Of a stretch of 64,000 bases of DNA, positions 21,469 to 31,956 are shown one piece after another. Both the position numbers and the translations under genes were made by a program. Where the stretch lies: assembly GCA_021030915.1 (NCBI GenBank), contig JAGEMR010000041.1:124001-188000 (forward strand). Reading direction: 5' to 3'. Source of the stretch: Astrothelium macrocarpum. Lineage: Eukaryota; Ascomycota; Dothideomycetes; Trypetheliales; Trypetheliaceae. The first letter of the stretch is position 1, and each line of letters begins with the position of its first letter. Below the pieces are notes generated by a model, which worked only from the letters and a program-made list of their open reading frames with translations, ran no database searches and was not told where the DNA came from.

Positions 21469-23811
21469 CTAATCAGGTCGAGGATATGCTGCAATCGTGA
21501 ATCGTTGCCCATCGGCTACCATCCGTTGGAGTGTGCGAAGCGTGTCGGCCACGTGTGCGCGATGGCGACTCCAAATATCATATCGGCGAGCAGCTTCGAG
21601 CTCCATCTCCATCGCAGGAGACGCCCCCTCACCATTGAGTTCCCGGGCGTGGATTTCTTCGGCGTATGATTGTCCAACCAAGTTTTGAGCAGGCGTCTCG
21701 TGACAGCCAGCCCCATCGTTCCACGTTTCCCAACGAGCCCTCCTCCACCCTTCCTGTTGCTCATTGATTCGGAGACGAATTGGGATGGATAATTGGTTAA
21801 TAAAGTTCACGAAATCTGCGAACAACGCCTGCGCTGTTCGATTTTCCTCATGCTCGTAGTATAAGCGCCGTTCGTTCAAACTCATCGCGTCAACCTCCCG
21901 CTGAACCTCCTGCTGGACCTCTTGGGGATCAGTTGGTTGACTTGTCTGTTGGTTGGAGGACAAGCTGCGCTCTCGGCATTCTGTCCTGATCAAGAGGTGT
22001 CTTACGCTTACACCTTCGAAAACATTACGGTACGCAATCTCGTACAATGCATCTCTGGAAAGGCTTCGAAGCCTAATTTGGACATCGTTCCACCAACGCC
22101 ACTCTTCTTCACTTGCATCATGAGCAAGCAACTGTTCTGTCGTACAGAAAATCCACGCGTTGATGAACCGTATTACAAAAGGCTGTTCGCGGATTTCTTC
22201 TATGCGAAGATCTCTCAAGTAGTCTCCCATCGTGTAAGTGTCGGGCAAACCCTCCCAGTCCTCTTCATCATCTTCGTCGCAACACCGAGGTGGTAAACGA
22301 AGGCGCTCTCTTTCTGCGGCGGTATACTCCTCGGATTCTTTTCTGCGGGCTTCATCAGCATCTTCGTACACTTTCAGCGATTGCGGAAAATGAATTGGGG
22401 GTGGCGCACTCGAGATGTTGTCTCCGTTTAGCCTCTTTACGATGGTACGAAACTCTTCGGATGCCTCGCACACTTCTCGACGCCACTCGTTCTCGCGAGA
22501 AGCCGCATACATGGACTTGAATAACGCGGTTGCAGATTCCGAGGTGTCTCTGTTGTCAGAATCGATGAGATGTAGTAACTGTTGCTCAATTGGGGATAGA
22601 TTGGGCGGCAATTGTTCCGACCAGTCGTGAAACAACTCATCAATAACAGTATCCTTCCCTAGTTCTGCGATACCACGTTCAAGGGCAGATAACCAGTCTG
22701 GATAAAGCGCAACATCACGTTCACGGTTCCCACGGCGGTGTGCTATCCAACAAGCCAGGTAATCCAAGTAGTCAAGATTGACCGGACGGCGTGTGAAGCC
22801 ATTCCCGAATGTTCTGCGAACAGCAATATCCAGTCCTGGAAACGATCGTACCAGTTCCATTACCGGAACATCTCGCCGTGTATCAAATATCCCGGAGAAC
22901 ATGACGTTTCTCACGTCAAGTATGCCGTGTCCGACATGCACTTCCTCTATGAATCGTAGATGAGGCAAGTTTTGTATTCCCCGGACCCAGATAGGAAGTT
23001 CGACATGGCTATTGGGGCCTTCATTAGGAAAAATTGGGCTTTGACTGTATGGAGAACTGTTAAAAGAGTCACTACTGAGTACTTCACCTTCGTCGCTGAG
23101 CATAGGAACCTGAAGAGGATTAAGGAATATCATTTCCCGCACCTGCTCTGGTCCACGCTGTGACACCGCATGGTCTAGTGCGTCTTCCCAGAAGAAATCT
23201 TCAGGATCGCCCCCATAGCATTCAGCGATATAGTCCAGTGCTTCCAAATTGACTTCAGCTCGTAAGGCAGGCTCGGAGAAGACACGTACCAACGCCCATA
23301 AAAGTCCTGGAAAGACTTCAGTAAGTGATGAAGCCACATGATTTCGCGTGGTATCGAGGGCATCTATCAATAGCACACCGCTCTCAGTGTTACACAGCTC
23401 GATCTCTCGCAAGTGCTGCAACTGGACACGAGTTGACTCAAGCTGTTCATCTTCACTCGCGTCTGACATTTCGGCATCTTCATCCACGCTGTATCCACCC
23501 CTGACATCGTTCATAGCGGCATTCGTATTCTCTTCGATGTCTGCCTCCACAACGTTTTCCACATTGTCTTCTTCAGCATCGTTCATGTCTTCGTCTTCAT
23601 CCTTATCTGATGCATCAGAATCAGTTCCTGTCATCTCTACATCTTCAGAGGGAACAGACATTGGACGTTGAGGAAGCTGCACGGCCCAAGGCGCTCGCTC
23701 ATTCTGATATTGAGCTAAGCGCTGAGGGTCTCCACGAATACTTTCTTGGCTTCGAATAGAGTTGGGCAAGCTTTGTCCCATCCAAGAGGCACTGTTGCTG
23801 TTGTAAGTCAT
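21469..23811 (-). CDS. Orphan protein with acidic N-terminus and an internal duplication
   Basis: A single open frame. The first ATG is at 23811 and gives 780 residues; the frame is open further 5' but without ATG. I do not recognise a family. Residues about 55-130 are highly acidic (DSDASDKDEDEDMNDAEEDN). Two related segments follow. One is DALDTTRNHVASSLTEVFPGLLWALVRVF...VNLEALDYIAEC. The other is GIFDTRRDVPVMELVRSFPGLDIAVRRTF...VNLDYLDYLACW. Each is preceded by a LxHLR.IE stretch and followed by a Trp-containing helix with LERGIAE or ALDHAVSQ. The C-terminal half is charged and helical, with Trp/Arg-rich pieces (EEEWRWWNDVQIRLRSLSRDALY; EGWRRARWETWNDG). No signal or membrane segment. It could be a nuclear or cytosolic scaffold. 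Confidence 0.75.
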   Translation of the reverse strand: MTYNSNSASWMGQSLPNSIRSQESIRGDPQRLAQYQNERAPWAVQLPQRPMSVPSEDVEMTGTDSDASDKDEDEDMNDAEEDNVENVVEADIEENTNAAMNDVRGGYSVDEDAEMSDASEDEQLESTRVQLQHLREIELCNTESGVLLIDALDTTRNHVASSLTEVFPGLLWALVRVFSEPALRAEVNLEALDYIAECYGGDPEDFFWEDALDHAVSQRGPEQVREMIFLNPLQVPMLSDEGEVLSSDSFNSSPYSQSPIFPNEGPNSHVELPIWVRGIQNLPHLRFIEEVHVGHGILDVRNVMFSGIFDTRRDVPVMELVRSFPGLDIAVRRTFGNGFTRRPVNLDYLDYLACWIAHRRGNRERDVALYPDWLSALERGIAELGKDTVIDELFHDWSEQLPPNLSPIEQQLLHLIDSDNRDTSESATALFKSMYAASRENEWRREVCEASEEFRTIVKRLNGDNISSAPPPIHFPQSLKVYEDADEARRKESEEYTAAERERLRLPPRCCDEDDEEDWEGLPDTYTMGDYLRDLRIEEIREQPFVIRFINAWIFCTTEQLLAHDASEEEWRWWNDVQIRLRSLSRDALYEIAYRNVFEGVSVRHLLIRTECRERSLSSNQQTSQPTDPQEVQQEVQREVDAMSLNERRLYYEHEENRTAQALFADFVNFINQLSIPIRLRINEQQEGWRRARWETWNDGAGCHETPAQNLVGQSYAEEIHARELNGEGASPAMEMELEAARRYDIWSRHRAHVADTLRTLQRMVADGQRFTIAAYPRPD

Positions 23812-24301
23812 GGTCAATGTGTTCGCGGTATTGGGGTTGATGGCTGAGATTATAGCCAGGGATACAATGGGAATTTGTATCACCCTGTTATAGAGAAAAT
23901 ATTGGTAGACAAGAGTTCGGATTCTTGGCGGGAAAAAGAGTAGAGGGCAAGACTTATTAAGTGCGCGCTGAAAGCATTGCTCAAAAGTCACAACTCACAG
24001 GGTCTTGACTGAACATAGTAAAAGACGTGCATTTAGAGTGTGAGCTCTTTGTGTGTGCATCGTGAAGAACGAAGATAGGGGCGGGCTTCAAAGAAAACAG
24101 CTCGACAATGCCTTGTCTCTTGGGAAACAAAAGAATTGTACACAAGAACGAAGAATTTCAAGGACTGACAAAGAAATGACTCGACATTGTTACGAACACT
24201 ACAGCTCACCCGCCGACTAAGCAACCGGTAGCTCATGCGCTCTCTCTCATAGCTACGTCACGCTTTCTTCGCACAAACAAATCTGACGATTCACTATACC
24301 A
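23812..24301. other. Intergenic (orphan promoter, HAD gene 3' end)
   Basis: 490 bases. The open frame above 23811 continues to 23991 but lacks an ATG, so it is likely leader. No other signal is seen. Confidence 0.4.
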
Positions 24302-25063
24302 TCAATCCTTGCCCCAAGCCTCCTCCACCAACGCTACCAGCCCAGCCAAATCCGCGACCTCCCACTCATACTGCGCTCCCATCTCCTTCCCATGATCGGC
24401 CACCGGATTCCTCACCACATAACAGTTCCGCAGTCCCAACTTGTTCGCCGGAACATGATCTCCCGACAAGCTATGAGCAACATGCAGGACCTCCGCCTTG
24501 CCAATCCCGAAGCTCTCCTCCAGATGCGTAAATAGATAGTCGAAGGCGCGCAAGTCCGGCTTGTAGCTCCCGACGTCCTCGGCCGTGTACACGGCGTCGA
24601 AGTGCACGCCGGCCAGCGGGCCCGCGCGCACCGCCGCGAACGTCGCGTTGTCCATATTCGTCAGCGGCACGAGCTTGTAGTGCTTCGCGAGCACCTGCAT
24701 GGCGGCGACGGTGTCTGGGAACGCGGGCCACTGCGCGGGACTCGCCGCGAAGTCGAGCGCTTCGGCTTCCACGGCGGCGGGATCGCGGCCCGGGGTCAGG
24801 TTGGCAGAAAGCTGCTTGTATGTGAGAGGGAGATGGCGTTCGCTTGGGTTGCTGGCCTGTTTGGCATGTTCGACTTTGTAGAATTCGCTGAGGAGTGCGG
24901 CTTTGGAGGTGCGGAGGGGGTGGGATTCTGGGAGGGATTGGTAGAGGGGGGAGGCAACGAGGGCGTTGTAAGTGCCGGTCTCGTCGTCGATGAGAGTGCC
25001 AAAGATGTCGAAGGAGAGGGCACGGAAAGTCTTGAGCTCGCTGGTTGCGGATGTGGAAGACAT
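24302..25063 (-). CDS. HAD-family hydrolase (haloacid dehalogenase type II-like)
   Basis: Intronless, 253 residues from the ATG at 25063. It has the HAD motifs in order. Motif I is ALSFDIFGTLIDD (about 14-26; DIFGTL with the nucleophilic Asp near 19). Motif II is LVPLTNMDN (Thr/Ser position). The Lys motif and motif III are YTAEDVGSYKPDLRAFDYL and the later LSGDHVPANKLGL. The helical cap (residues 30-110) is of the C1 type found in L-2-haloacid dehalogenases and related phosphatases. In fungi most such proteins are phosphatases or dehalogenases of unknown substrate. The gene is noticeably GC-richer than its surroundings, with long antisense open frames that are shadows of this codon bias. Confidence 0.9.
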   Translation of the reverse strand: MSSTSATSELKTFRALSFDIFGTLIDDETGTYNALVASPLYQSLPESHPLRTSKAALLSEFYKVEHAKQASNPSERHLPLTYKQLSANLTPGRDPAAVEAEALDFAASPAQWPAFPDTVAAMQVLAKHYKLVPLTNMDNATFAAVRAGPLAGVHFDAVYTAEDVGSYKPDLRAFDYLFTHLEESFGIGKAEVLHVAHSLSGDHVPANKLGLRNCYVVRNPVADHGKEMGAQYEWEVADLAGLVALVEEAWGKD

Positions 25064-26415
25064 GTTTGGTGAGATGAAATGATGTGGATTTTTATGAAAC
25101 CTATTTTTAGAGAGAATTGATTGAATTACAGTAAGAGAGATCGATGATATTGCTTGAGGAACTGAAGGAAAAATCCAGTGTTTTCAATTCACCTTTTATA
25201 TTTCTTCTGAACCCATGGGTGGCTAGCTAAATTCGACTGCATTTATTTCTACATCCGCCTTCCACGTGATCTTCTTGTCTTGTACCCACCTGGCCTATTA
25301 CACGCATGGTGAATTGCCCGTTTTGGTTCTTCACATCCGCCTTGCACGTGATACACGTCTTTTGGGTCCATAGGTTCTCTTGCCAAATTGACCCTCTGTT
25401 TCCATGTGGATTTCATCTCTGGAATCTACAACTGGCCTCGCCAAAATGACCATGAAGGTGATTTTCATTCCCGTTTTCCACTTGATCTTGCACCGTCTCC
25501 CGGAAGTCGTTCGACAGCATGAGAGTGGGCGGGTTGACATTAATGTCATGCGAGGACTGCTGATCTGTGTGATGACTACGCAGTCCTTTACGAAGGCCAT
25601 AGAAAGGGTGTGTTGTTCGACCCAATCTTAAATAAAATAATTGGAGGTACAAAGTTACGCGATGTTTTGCGCTAGCCGAGAAAGTGTTTATTGACGAAAT
25701 ATGTACCGGGAGACACGCACTGCCAATTCACGCACGAAAAAGGGGTCCAGTGAGCAGATGTCCAATCACAGCCATTACAGCGTATGACATCGTCATGATT
25801 GCGAAGCGCACGGACTAATTTGCAAAGGTGCTCCAGATGTCCAGCCAGTCGCATAACAAAGCAAGACCTGGTTGATAGCGTTTCGACTTTAAAACAATGT
25901 GGAAACAAGCATTACCGCATGGAGCATAAATAGCTTGGCAGAGAAGGTGAAGCTAACCGATGGATGAGGCTGATCAGTTGGTTTGACACATGAGCTATGT
26001 TCCTTCACCGGCGCCCAGCCCCAGGAGGGTCGAGACTGGGCGTGTAGAATAGAAGGGCAAATTTGACGGCGTGCCGGAAAGAGAGTCAATAAATCCGGCG
26101 AGAAATTGGAGTTAGCGGCAAGCGCTCGATCGAGCTGCTCAAAGTAGCGAGGCACGAGAGGCTGGTGATGCGGAGGCGCTGGAAAGTGGCGAGTCAAAGG
26201 GCCCCTAAGCCAGTGCTAAAACGCACGGCTCAAACTGGAATCCTGACCAGCAAATCCTGGACGTGCTCACCCACCTCCCATCTTTCGCCCTGCTCGCTCT
26301 TACATCTCTCTCCATTCACCTCATGGCATCCACTCGACCTCCACCGGCTTCGGAGACAGCTCATTGAGCACGACGAGACCATCCGCTCGCTTCCTAGGTA
26401 ACCTTGGATTCCACT
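25064..26415. other. Divergent intergenic region with diverged repeats
   Basis: Separates the HAD gene (minus) from the membrane protein gene (plus), so both promoters lie in it. 25240-25510 carries diverged repeats (separate entry). About 26280-26350 is pyrimidine-rich (CTCTTACATCTCTCTCC), typical of a fungal leader. The small frames on the minus strand (25672-26197) have no motif. Confidence 0.45.
25248..25510. repeat. Diverged direct repeats
   Basis: ACATCCGCCTTCCACGTGAT at about 25251 recurs as ACATCCGCCTTGCACGTGAT at about 25332. Looser copies are TGTTTCCATGTGGATTTCAT (about 25398) and GTTTTCCACTTGATCTT (about 25472). A second shared piece is CTGGCCT...GGTGAATTGCCCGTTTT (about 25291) versus CTGGCCT...GGTGATTTTCATTCCCGTTTT (about 25433). 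Together they suggest an old duplication of roughly 80-150 bases. No coding capacity. Confidence 0.5.
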
Positions 26416-27459
26416 ATGGCGTCCTCCAACGCTCGCTCCACCCCGATCCACCTCCTGATATCCGCCCTCGCCATCCTCGCTCTTCTCCCGATCTCCTCCG
26501 CCCAGCAGCTCCTCCAATACGGTAGTGGTCAGCTCCCTACCTGTGCTCAGGGCTGCACGCTCTTGAACCAGGCCCAGAGCGCGTGTGTACCTCCTGCAGC
26601 ACCCGTCACCAACCAAGCAACATACCAGAGTTGCTTTTGCCAGAGCGCTTACCTCAGGACGCTTTATCAGAGCCCGAACGGTGTATGCGATGCCTATTGC
26701 CCTGTGCAATCCGACCTGGTTCAGATCCAGCAGTGGTACGAGGATCTATGCAAAAGTGGAGCGGCGGCTACCATCGCACCGAGTTCATCGTCATCGAGTG
26801 CGCCCGCGGCGAGCAGTACAAGTGCCGCGGCTACCGCTTCCTCAACATCAACGCCTGCACCAACGCAGCAGAATGTCAATAAGAGCTGGTGTGTGAACCC
26901 CCTTTGCTCTCCTTTTCTTACTTCGTCCGTTCCTACTCTCTTTCCCTCCTCCCCTTCTCCCGATTTTTCTGCTTTCCCCTACGCACTCAACTAGTCGAAT
27001 GTAAGCTAACAACTTACCCATAGGATCTCCACCCATTACCAATGGGTCATATTTCTCATCGTTCTCGTCCTCGCTATTGCCTTCTTCTCATTCGGTGGCG
27101 TGTGGCTGAAGCGCCGCCTCAAACGCCGCGCCGCCACCCGACGAGCCACTTTCAACTCTACAGTCACTACAGCAACTATGCCCGGCTCTCGCGCTGCTGG
27201 AACCGGTGATGTCGCCGCCGGTGATGTTCCCCCAATGCGCTCCATGGATTGGGCCAAGCCATCAAACCCGTCTAGCAGCCGGGTTGGCACACCCATGGGC
27301 GTTCCAGCTGGGATGCAGAGTGTTGAGAGCGGTGTTGGCAGTACGGGAAGTGGGAGTGGAAGTAGTCGGAATGGAAAGGGAAAGGCACAGGCGACGAGCG
27401 CGGTTGCGGAAGAGCAGGGAGGATATGCTGGGGATGAAGAGGCCGGAAGGACAGTATAA
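26416..27459 (+). CDS. Single-pass membrane protein with cysteine-rich ectodomain
   Basis: Two exons (26416-26888 and 27024-27459) with a 135-base intron (GTGTGT...CCATAG) give 302 residues. The splice joins TG with G to a Trp codon and yields NKSWISTHYQWVIF. A signal peptide (residues 1-31, HLLISALAILALLPISSAQ) precedes a domain with eight cysteines (CAQGC, SAC, SCFC, VCDAYC, DLC; about 40-115), CFEM-like in spacing but not canonical. A Ser/Thr/Ala-rich stalk of about 40 residues is likely O-glycosylated. A membrane segment (WVIFLIVLVLAIAFFSFGGVWL) is followed by a basic stop-transfer (KRRLKRRAATRR) and a cytosolic Gly/Ser-rich tail. It is probably a plasma membrane or cell surface protein. 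The function is unknown. Confidence 0.82.
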
Positions 27460-28074
27460 AGTGGATGCTGAGTGATATCGATGAGATGGAAAGTAACGAA
27501 AAGGCGAATGAAGTGTTACGGACGGAGTGCATTCGGGCGTTCATTCGTTTTGCTAATTTTCTGGGATCTTGCCCGTCCCCGGTTACGATGTATGCTGCAT
27601 TTTGGCGGAAAAGGCTCTGGTCGAGCGGAATCCCGGAGTCCTTGCTTGGGCTGAAGAAGAAAGGTCTTGGAGTGAGGTGGGCCTATACATTACGATGGCT
27701 CACAGGAACTAATTGGTTGGGGCGGTATTTCAGGTTTGTCTTATGAGTATATGCATGGGAATCTCAGCGATATGAAAATATGTAGGTCATGCATCTAATA
27801 TATGCCTCTCAGCAGGCAAGCTATCATAGAAGCATTGTACTATTCCTCGATTTCCACCTTGCACCACCACACGTCCCTTGCTGTCGATGAAACACTAAAA
27901 GCTACCGAGCCATACCGTCCGGCCAAGTCCTGCGCCATACGCCGTCAATTTTGGCCTCCGTGGCATTCCGAGACCTTAACAACTTGCCACCGCTCTGAAA
28001 TATTAGACACAATATGGCTCGAATTGCATGATAAGCTGCACTAGCAAGAAACAACACAGCCTCAAAATCACTCC
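27460..28074. other. Convergent intergenic region
   Basis: Between the membrane protein and the transposase gene stop codons. Open frames up to about 94 codons (27465-27746) directly follow the previous stop codon and show no family motif. I found no terminal inverted repeat for the neighbouring transposase. Confidence 0.4.
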
Positions 28075-29494
28075 TCAGCGCACAACACAGGCATTCTTGA
28101 AGTGCATCTTGGCTTTCGCACCAGGTGCAACATCCTGCTCTATCACAGAATGCAAATAGCTGCCAAAGTCTTGATGCAGAGGTAACTCGGCTCTATGCGC
28201 CTTGATCGCAGTCTTGACATCTTCCAAGGACTGCTCGACCGGGTTAAAATCAGGCGAGTTAGGTGGAAGATATTCAATGCGTACGCCAGCAGCAGCGCAA
28301 AGATCATGTACCACCTGCTTCACGTGAGTATAATCATAATGGCGGATACGGTCTTTGAAATGCGTGAAGAGTGATTTAAGGACTTACCTGAGTCTGGTGT
28401 ATGCCAGCGGGATCCATGACGAGAACGCTTCGAGGTCCTGGAAAAGGAGCACAATGAGGAAGGACCTGCTGTCTTAACCATTCCGAGAACATTTCCTCAT
28501 TGACAGTGCCCTGCACAACCAGAAAACCCGGTAGGTAGCCGTTCGCAATCGTGTAGGCAGGCAGAACGCTCCACCGGGCATCTCTCTTCATATTCACAAG
28601 CGCAGCCGGCGCCAAAGGTAGACCTGGAGGCAACGGAAGCTGTCCCTCTGGTAAGTGCCCATTCTGTCCATCAAGCCCTTCCAACGGCCCCTCAGGCGGT
28701 GGCGGTGGGGGCGGCACAGCCGTCGCATCTGTCAGCTGCGCATCCACTGGCATCTGGTCCTCCATCGGCGGAGGCACGCCCTCCTCCGGCTTCGGCAACG
28801 CGTCCGCCCCCAACCCTCCATCTCCGCCCCTCCCCCCATCCCTCTTCTCGACAGCGGGCGCCTCACGCTCACAGAAGCCCTTCTTCATATCGCCCGTCAC
28901 CGCGTTCGCCGCGCTCTCGTCGACAAACACGAGCTGGTCCGCATGGTACTCCTTGAGCCGCGAGATCCATTCGGTGCGCGCAAAGTCGTTCTTCTGCATC
29001 GCCGCCGCCTTGAGCGTCTTGCGGCTCCACTTGCGCCGCTCGAAGCTGCGCCGCACCGTGCGCGGGTCCACGACGACGCCGAAGAAGTCGTACAGGAACC
29101 ATTGCATCTCGGTGTAGCACGCGTCCGGCGCTTCGGTGAGGTACGAATAGAGGGCCTACATGGACAGAACCCCGGGCCGGGGAAGAGCATTAGTTGTCAG
29201 TGCAAAAAAACGCGTGAGCACGTGATCGGCTGCGCGGGCGGGAAAAAATTTTCTGGGTGGGGAGGGGGGGATAGCAAAACACACCTCTTCTGCTTCACGA
29301 CCGAGGACACGCGGTCGGCCGGGAGTAGATGTCATTGGAAAGTCCATTTGGTTGAATCGACGTAGGTTTGAACGCCAGCGATGGAGTGTACGGTTCGAAA
29401 TGTTGAGTTTTTCCTTGATGTGTGTGTCATTTTGACCCTGATCGATGAGGGCTTTGACTTGGGTTTTGATGTCGTCTGAGTATGCCTTGGGCAT
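28075..29494 (-). CDS. Tc1/mariner-type DD34E transposase, intron-containing
   Basis: Three exons (29494-29285, 29155-28388, 28314-28075) with introns of 129 and 73 bases (GTGTGT...TGTAG; GTAAGT...AGCAG), both phase 0, give 405 residues. The N-terminal helix-turn-helix region is PKAYSDDIKTQVKALIDQG...ISNRTLHRWRSNLRRFN. The catalytic domain has FVDESAAN (Asp149), SVLVMDPAGIHQ (Asp318) and PPNSPDFNPVEQSL (Glu353). The last two acidic residues are separated by exactly 34 residues, the DD34E spacing of Tc1-like elements. The triad is complete. Between the first and second Asp lies a Gly/Pro/Glu-rich insert (about residues 169-256, with a run of seven prolines), so the spacing is far longer than usual. 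The GC-rich insert contrasts with the AT-rich flanks. No stop codons or frameshifts. It may be an active element or a domesticated gene; no terminal repeats were found by eye. Confidence 0.82.
28075..29494 (-). mobile_element. Transposable element or domesticated transposase locus (borders unknown)
   Basis: The coordinates cover only the coding part. I searched several hundred bases on both sides for inverted ends with TA duplications and found none convincing, so the element limits are not defined. The intact reading frame and the two well-formed introns argue against repeat-induced point mutation. Confidence 0.5.
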
Positions 29495-31956
29495 TCTGAG
29501 TGAGTGAATTTGATTTGATTTGTTTTCTTTGCCACTGTTTTTAATTAGGTGCTGAGCATTCGATGGTTGTTGTCTGGACAGATTGATTGTCTTGAAGTGA
29601 AGTTGCGGTCGGCGGATTCGGCAGGATCTTGTGACTGGAACTGTGACTACTGCAAAGTCGGCCAACCCTCGGCTTGCTTGTCCGGAACCTGCGTTCCCTT
29701 GAACCCTGAACGAGTCTAGAACCCGATATCACGCAACATGCGAACCTAGCACTGAGCCCTTCTGCATAATTAATGCAATAGTTCACGGGCGGTGCACTGG
29801 CCAAGCTTGCGTAAGTGCGAAGCTCTCTTTGACAGGGCAAGGTGTTTAAGAGCCGCGTCGTCGGTGAGCAAAGTCAGCAAGCTCCGAGTGTTTGCGGGGG
29901 CGTGGGGGCAACGGATTAGCGGGGTCTTCGACTAAACAAGGAGGGTCCTGGTTTTCATTTCACGACACTTCTCGATGACCAGGGAATTACAATTGCTCGA
30001 AGTCCCGCATAGAAGGCATTATCTTGGCAATCTGAGCAAATCTCAACCTTTCCGAAAGATTAGGGCTTACACGAGTTAACCCTATCTTGCAGGGAGAGAG
30101 CATAGCGCCCAATGCTGTCTGACTTCTTAACTTCTTTAGGAACATATGCCGTCGAGTAAACTGACTGTAACGCAACTCCTGCAACTCACCGAGGCATAAT
30201 CCTCGACCAGGCCTTCTGTGTTATTAAAATGCGTATCCCTGTTTTCAAATCCGCCGTTGCGTGCTGCAAAATGTCCAAGGAATCCTCGCCAGAGGTCATA
30301 CGAGGCAGTCTGGATCATGATGCATGATCAAAAGTTCCATTCTCAAATGTCGGCAGTTGAAAGACTCCATAGCCACAAGGCTTCTTTTCCGGGATTAAGT
30401 AAACTGGGAAACGAATAAGCAAGGCTGAAACTCTGGGGACCATACGATTCTGCAATTAGAAGTCTTCTGTAGAGGAGTCCACTGATTCACGTGGCGAAGA
30501 TTGTAAAGGACGTACGTGTGAGTATTCTTTGCTTGCAAATCTCCCAAATCAGAAAGGAATCAGCGTGTAATAGAGACGAGTAGGCCCAATGTTTCGTAAC
30601 TCGCAGAATCGCGCAATTTCGTAGTTTGTAGAGTTACGCTTTAAAGCATCCAGCTCAAAAGCAAGGGAAGAGAGGGAGATGCTTTCCTAAGACCAGGCTT
30701 TCTTCAGCCTCTTCCTGGGAAGCGTTCCTCAAAGTCGGCCTGCTATTTGAGATTTTGGTTCCTCTTTTCTTCAATAATAGACTGCATAGAACCTTTACTG
30801 AAGATTCGAAGGTGGAAATTGCGACGTGATTTTGTGTAGGTAGGAGAAGGTAGTTTTAGACGCGGTTGTTTCTCGCCTTGTGGTGCCAAGCCAAAAACCA
30901 ACGGAGCTCTAAATTTCGGTGCAGACAACTCGCAAAGTGAAATGCCTTGTCTGTGTCGAACATTGCCTAATCACTATCTATCGGCGAAGACTGGAAGGGA
31001 CTAAGGGAAAGCGAAATACATTCAAGACTGAGTAGAATCTGGCTTCCACTGACACTGAAATTGAAGAAGCCGGAAATTCCCAACACACCATTGAGGACCA
31101 AGTAAATGATATGAAAATGAAAGCTGAGATTTGATTGACAAAAGTCCATTCTAATCTACGCCACCTGAAATGACTGTCAGATTTTGATCTCGATACCCCT
31201 TATGCAGTCAGCAGAGACACATCCCAGGAACTTTTGTAGGCAAACCAATTCTCAGCAGTACCAAATCCAGCCAATTACATCCACGCCGTTATCACCATCG
31301 CCAGACATCCTCAACAAGAAGGCAGCCAAACCCTCAAGTCCTAGCCAATGACAAATAACCCGAGTACAGCACCGAACCAGCCACCAAAGTACTTCAATAC
31401 AGACCAGATAACTCCCTCGTAACCGAACAAATGAAATCTGCCGTGCATAAGCGCCCAATCGAAACTTGCAGCCCCCAAAATACGCCGTCGCTCATCCTCC
31501 GTAGCGAGCATGCAAGCCGCATGTCATGCCGCGCCGCTGAAGATCGCGCAATGCAGCGAGCTTGCGCCAGGTCGGCGCATCCGCAATCTGCCTATTGCCC
31601 CAGGGCGTCGCAGACCAGAAGATAGGCGGTAAGCATAGTGGCGCGCCGTGAAGCGGAGAAAAGGGGGTCCGCATGAAAAGGTGCGGCCCGCAGCGGAACG
31701 CGCAAACCCCTGATAGGCTGAGACCGCGATTCAGCCCGCCCGAGGTTGATGTTTTGGGAGGGGGGGCCAAAGTGAGCTGCAGGATGGGCGTAATTTTGAT
31801 GATCAAAGAAGCAGAGGGTGGAAATAAGAAAGAAAGGAGGGTTGTATTTAGCTGGTTCCGCATTCTGCCTTTCGGCCGATTTTGCCTCTGATGGTGACGA
31901 CTTGGATTTTTCTTTTGTCTCCCTGTGCGTGTTACCATGCACGATTATAATACGCA
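29495..31956. other. Gene-poor stretch
   Basis: The segment next to 29494 is the upstream region of the transposase gene; the open frame there continues to 29665 but the sequence is not needed by the domain. About 31490-31760 is GC-richer than the surroundings and has a 140-codon minus-strand frame that I could not link to any family. The rest is AT-rich without credible genes. Confidence 0.4.

Noticed and set aside
24602..25072. 156-codon plus-strand frame antisense to the HAD gene
   Set aside because: Shadow of the GC-rich codon bias of the HAD hydrolase, which has complete motifs.
27918..29810. Possible transposon ends sharing GGCCAAG on both sides of the transposase gene
   Set aside because: The match is short, in direct rather than inverted orientation and without a TA duplication.
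31492..31938. 148-codon minus-strand frame in a GC-richer patch
   Set aside because: Contains plausible-looking pieces but no family match, an overlapping alternative frame and no start or splice support.
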